In this document: in pieces, positions 62,901-64,000 of the stretch | Layout: each line of letters starts with the position of its first letter | How positions within the stretch are numbered: position 1 is the first letter of the stretch | Assembly: GCA_024398055.1 (NCBI GenBank) | Contig: CP073749.1 | Coordinates: 930,001-994,000 of the forward strand | DNA length: 64,000 bases | Source of the DNA: a bacterium SCSIO 12741 | GTDB taxonomy: Bacteria; Bacteroidota; Bacteroidia; Flavobacteriales_G; Salibacteraceae | Reading direction: 5' to 3' | Translations under genes and position numbers: made by a program | The notes under the pieces: generated by a model | Told to the model about the DNA's origin: nothing | What the model saw: only the letters and a program-made list of their open reading frames with translations | Databases searched by the model: none

Positions 62901-64000
62901 CAACAAAAAGCTTTAACTGGACCGTTCCTACCCTGGCAGGTAACCAATACCTGGTTCGGGTAAGCGATGCTGCCGATTCCACTAAAACGGATCAAAGTGA
63001 TAGCTTGTTTGTGGTATCCGGACAAAGTGTTCCTGTGGTGAGCGCTTTGGGTAAAACCAAACTATGTACCGGTGAAAATGTGACCTTAACTTCGAGCTTT
63101 GCTACAGGAAACACCTGGTATCCCGGAGGAGCAACCACACAAACTATTACGGTAAATACAGCAGGAAGCTACTATGTTGTAGTAACTGACACCAATGGAT
63201 GTAGTGCTCAATCTAACTCCTTACAAGTATCTGTAGGAGCACCTCCATCAAGACCTACGGTTGCGGCCGGAGGGCCTACCAATTTCTGTATCGGTGGAAA
63301 TGTGGTACTCACATCGAATAAACCTACTGGCAATACTTGGTATCCAGGAGGTCAAAAGACTCAATCCATCACTGTGACATCTGGAGGAAGCTATTCTGTA
63401 ACCTATACTGATTCTACAGGTTGCTCTGCCACTTCTCTGGCCACCAATGTGACTACCAATCCAGTTCCAACGGTTTCAGTTCAAGCTCCGGCAGCAGTTT
63501 GCCAAGGCGATACAGTTACCTTGACCTCAAGCAGTGCAACTGGCAACGTGTGGTATCCAGGTGGAGACACTACTCAATCTTTGAAAGTAACTCAATCGGG
63601 AGTGTACTACGTGCAAGTAACCGACAATAATAACTGTACGACAAACTCAGTACCGGATACGGTTACCGTAAAAAGTAAGCCGGCTCCTCCAACAATTACT
63701 GCGAATGGTTCCTTGAACCTTTGTCCTGGAACATCAGTTACCTTCAAGGCAAGTCCTACTACAGGTATTACCTGGAGCACGGGAGTGGTTGATTCAGTAC
63801 TTACAGTTGATACCTCACTCACCGTTTATGCCACGTACACCCACTCAAATGGATGTAGCTCTGTTTCCAATGAATTAACGACTTCCTTGAAATCGGCTCC
63901 GGCCAAACCGGTGATCAGCACTATCGGAAATGCTACTTTCTGTGCGGGTGATTCGGTAGTTCTTAGTTCAAGTGCCGCTGGAGGCAATGTTTGGTCCAAT
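56993..64000 (+). CDS. Giant secreted Ig-like repeat protein (5' part)
   Basis: The frame opens at an ATG (56993-56995) and stays open for 2336 codons to the window edge, so the gene continues beyond it. Residues 1-24 are a signal peptide (to SLLAQ). From about residue 31 to 2010 there are 21 modules of roughly 93 residues with the pattern PNGGE-x-W-x-x-G, an I-x-YS-x-D-x-G-x-x-W core, YxWTVPN and a final D-x-S-x-x-x-F-x-I, resembling bacterial Kre9/KNH-like Ig domains (PF10342). From about residue 2012 a second module type of about 75 residues follows (GNTWYPGG, VTDSNGC). Many such Bacteroidota proteins carry a C-terminal T9SS tail; the end is not visible. Adhesin function is inferred. Confidence 0.9.
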   Translation, partial: MNRITSILLTALSTLLLSGSLLAQTITVTAPNGGEIWAGCTTKNITWTASGTSNFYSIDYSTDGGTNWTSVTSFYNTTSGSYSWTVPNINSSNCLVRITDSNNPGTKDQSNASFTITAPLILTAPNGGEKWEAGTVKSITFAATGTSKRYNIQYSTNAGSSWTNIVTNYYNTSGIYNWTVPNAPSTSCLIRITDYYTSCMTDKSDNVFTIDPPTPTIGLTYPNGGQTLYSGKAYNITWSSQNLTSALIALDYSIDSSKTWIPIVTGISNTGSHSWTVPNTPSNACRIRLKVVGSTTLKDSSDFYFSIKEPFIQLNTPNGTETWSGCNTQTIRWSSGGTVNRRYNIQYSTDNGFSWINIATNYYQSSQTNATYNWTVPNIQANALIRVSDYNNSANYDQTDSTFTLVPNSNIIVTTPNGGESWEAGKTYKVEWVDNGVSRFRVYYSIDNGANWSYITSSTYNNYVNWNIPTSAVSSNCLIRVQDYNNSCKKDESNNVFTITPPVPVITVSYPNGGNTFYPNASTNINWSSAHLTSPFVTIDFSSDSGSTWTSVVSVTNNDGSHGWTVPNAVSTKCLVRVSEYNNASVFDISNATFTIAPPYLNLTSPNGGEIWKGCESKTISWSQGGNTGSNRVEYSLDSGSTWNYISSTSGTSRSWTIPSKTSSTKALIRVINPTSGLGDTSAAIFSIIPNTDIIITSPNGGESWEAATSKTISWVDNGVSRFRVYYSTNNGANWTHITNTYSNSYNWSVPNTPTSQYKIRVNDYYTSCKVDESDSVFTVIPPTPYINVTRPYASSTIYPQNNFTIQWSSQYLNSNFVNIEFSSDSMSSWNTIVNGTNNDGSHSWTVPNNVSTKCFIRISEVGRPSVNDTSAQFSIRAPFLTLTSPNGGQVWKGCQSQTISWSVGGGSNSYKLEYSLDSASTWTTIGTYGGSSRSWTLPAKLSSNKAFIRITDATRNLQDQSNAPFTIIPSTDIVLTTPNGGDSLEAGKTKSISWVDNSVSRFRIYYSANSGASYNYITSTYSNSYNWSVPNSPGNTYKIKVVDYYNTCKFDESDNNFTIVPPIPTITVTSPGSSTYYPNSSVQVRWSSSYLNSSFVTIDFSSDSGSTWTSVVSVTNNNGSYNWTLPNNISNNCFFRVSEYGRPSVYDWSNRFIIAEPYVTITSPNGGEVWKGCDSRNITWSSGGLVGSSLIQYSADSGSTWITVGSSSSSSRSWTLPSSLSTSKALVRINNASTGKSDVSNNVFTITPNTDIIITKPNGGEVLEANKSTTIQWVDNGVSRANVYYSSNGGASWSYYTYSYGNSVSWSVPNNPGSNYRIRVTNYHNSCEQDISDSNFTVIAPIPWISVNSPSGGTYYPLQSVNISWSSQYLSSSFVNIEFSSDSGSTWTSVINSTNNDGSHSWTLPNVISSKCFFRISEVGRPSVNDWSNRFTMATPYLRVNSPNGGEIWKGCDSKSISLSVGGGSGTYTVDYSLDSGATWITLGNKSGSFNWTVPTKSNTSKLLFRAKDNDSNRNLSDTSDAVATLVPYQDIAVIKPNGGGSYEANKSINIQWLDQGVSRARIYYSSNNGASWSYYSHSYGNSVNWTAPNAPGNNYKIRIRDYYNSCKYDDSDSAFAITPPVPVLTLTSPNGANTIYEGQSYTIRWTSANLTAPFVRLDYSTDSGATWIPIVNAANNNGSYNWAVPNIVTDNALVRIQEYNNPSMQDISDAVFSIKPSIELTAPNGDNGFVDYRGCTVTSIKWTAGGTSRYYKIEYSLDNGSTWSTIASSFYSSSSNPVYNWTMPNTATTKALVRVSDRNNATKTDQSDNTFTITAPINLIQPNYGGILYVGDTFNIVWKSNGTSNYYNIDYSTNGGVSWTSVVFNYNTSGNSYAWKVPGTVSSNCKIRVTDNINNCKKTESVIPFTISASNKTIDLVTPKGGESWQACSKQDIKWTDAGSSASYKLEYSNNAGQSWNLITASYSSSAATKSFNWTVPTLAGNQYLVRVSDAADSTKTDQSDSLFVVSGQSVPVVSALGKTKLCTGENVTLTSSFATGNTWYPGGATTQTITVNTAGSYYVVVTDTNGCSAQSNSLQVSVGAPPSRPTVAAGGPTNFCIGGNVVLTSNKPTGNTWYPGGQKTQSITVTSGGSYSVTYTDSTGCSATSLATNVTTNPVPTVSVQAPAAVCQGDTVTLTSSSATGNVWYPGGDTTQSLKVTQSGVYYVQVTDNNNCTTNSVPDTVTVKSKPAPPTITANGSLNLCPGTSVTFKASPTTGITWSTGVVDSVLTVDTSLTVYATYTHSNGCSSVSNELTTSLKSAPAKPVISTIGNATFCAGDSVVLSSSAAGGNVWSN
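57083..63026 (+). repeat. 21-module tandem repeat in a three-module (A-B-C) register
   Basis: Module starts (P of the PNGGE-like motif) fall about every 280 bases. Type A has W-K-G-C, type B has WEAG plus VDNGVSRFRVYYS, and type C has YYPN plus an SSQYLNSSFV-like stretch and FSSDSGSTW. Types recur in the order A-B-C; type A modules begin near 57083, 57940, 58808, 59645, 60484, 61318 and 62163, so the higher-order unit is about 835-868 bases. The last modules break the pattern. Confidence 0.8.
63029..64000 (+). repeat. Second Ig-like repeat array, truncated by the window edge
   Basis: Units of about 75 residues (225 bases) begin near 63029, 63257, 63470, 63680 and 63900, with the pattern C-x-G-[DE]-x-V-x-L-x-S, GNxWYPGG, and a late D-x-x-GC. 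This is the PKD/Ig-like repeat type common before T9SS tails in Bacteroidota surface proteins. At least five units are seen. Confidence 0.75.

Noticed and set aside
57083-63026. CRISPR-like or satellite repeat array
   Set aside because: Period of about 280 bases lies in one open reading frame with conserved protein motifs and synonymous change; there are no short repeats with unique spacers.
1-64000. tRNA, rRNA, prophage or integrated plasmid genes
   Set aside because: None of the characteristic genes or RNA folds was seen; intergenic gaps are short and mostly promoters or repeats.

Overview
The window reads as chromosomal DNA of a Bacteroidota bacterium, most likely order Flavobacteriales. 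The grounds are: a fused lpxC/fabZ gene next to lpxD and lpxA; PorX, the response regulator of type IX secretion (T9SS); a secreted protein with a T9SS type A sorting tail; many small outer-membrane beta-barrel proteins ending in Phe; and repeated matches to the Bacteroidota -7 promoter box TAnnTTTG, often only 4-20 bases before a start codon. Genus cannot be decided from the sequence alone. No rRNA, tRNA, CRISPR array or prophage was seen.

Layout. 1-6.2 kb: end of a ComM/YifB ATPase gene, a small barrel gene, then a minus-strand block of DUF983, aroB, a small membrane-anchored protein, an Ald-family dehydrogenase, tsaE and porX. 6.4-14.4 kb: an HD hydrolase, then the lipid A/elongation-factor block lpxD, lpxC-fabZ, lpxA, an ABC ATPase, efp, a second lpxD and a PP2C-type phosphatase. 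14.4-18.1 kb: surface-polysaccharide genes (O-antigen ligase-like, Wzz-like, GT4 glycosyltransferase). 18-20.1 kb: a class IV aminotransferase and a REP-associated tyrosine transposase (RAYT) set among hairpins with a common core, plus a tandem partial duplication carrying a truncated RAYT. 20.1-35.8 kb: a membrane protein, the 2-oxoacid:ferredoxin oxidoreductase pair korAB, a T9SS cargo protein with a fibre-like partner, oligopeptidase B, hemB, a LOG-family hydrolase, lgt, an M48 protease and two paralogous barrels.

36-52 kb is the most unusual part. A tightly packed minus-strand run (PapD/DUF916-like two-domain periplasmic protein, MORN-type repeat protein, FkbM methyltransferase, second methyltransferase, methyltransferase-GT2 fusion, two TMTC-like GT-C/TPR membrane proteins) diverges from a plus-strand run of two related small secreted proteins, split by a strong terminator, and a 1396-residue outer-membrane barrel protein with Ig-like N-terminal domains, an SdrD-B-like module and two SPOR-like C-terminal domains. 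I read it as a candidate chaperone/usher-like surface-fibre system linked to glycan-modifying enzymes. That function is inferred from architecture and gene order only. Members of one barrel family (PYGYKGK-type) flank the block on both sides.

52.6-64 kb: a PIG-L family deacetylase, a previously uncalled 42-residue membrane peptide overlapping a Na+/solute symporter start, and the first 2336 codons of a giant secreted protein with 21 Ig-like modules in a three-module (A-B-C) higher-order repeat, followed by a second Ig-like repeat type that runs off the window end.
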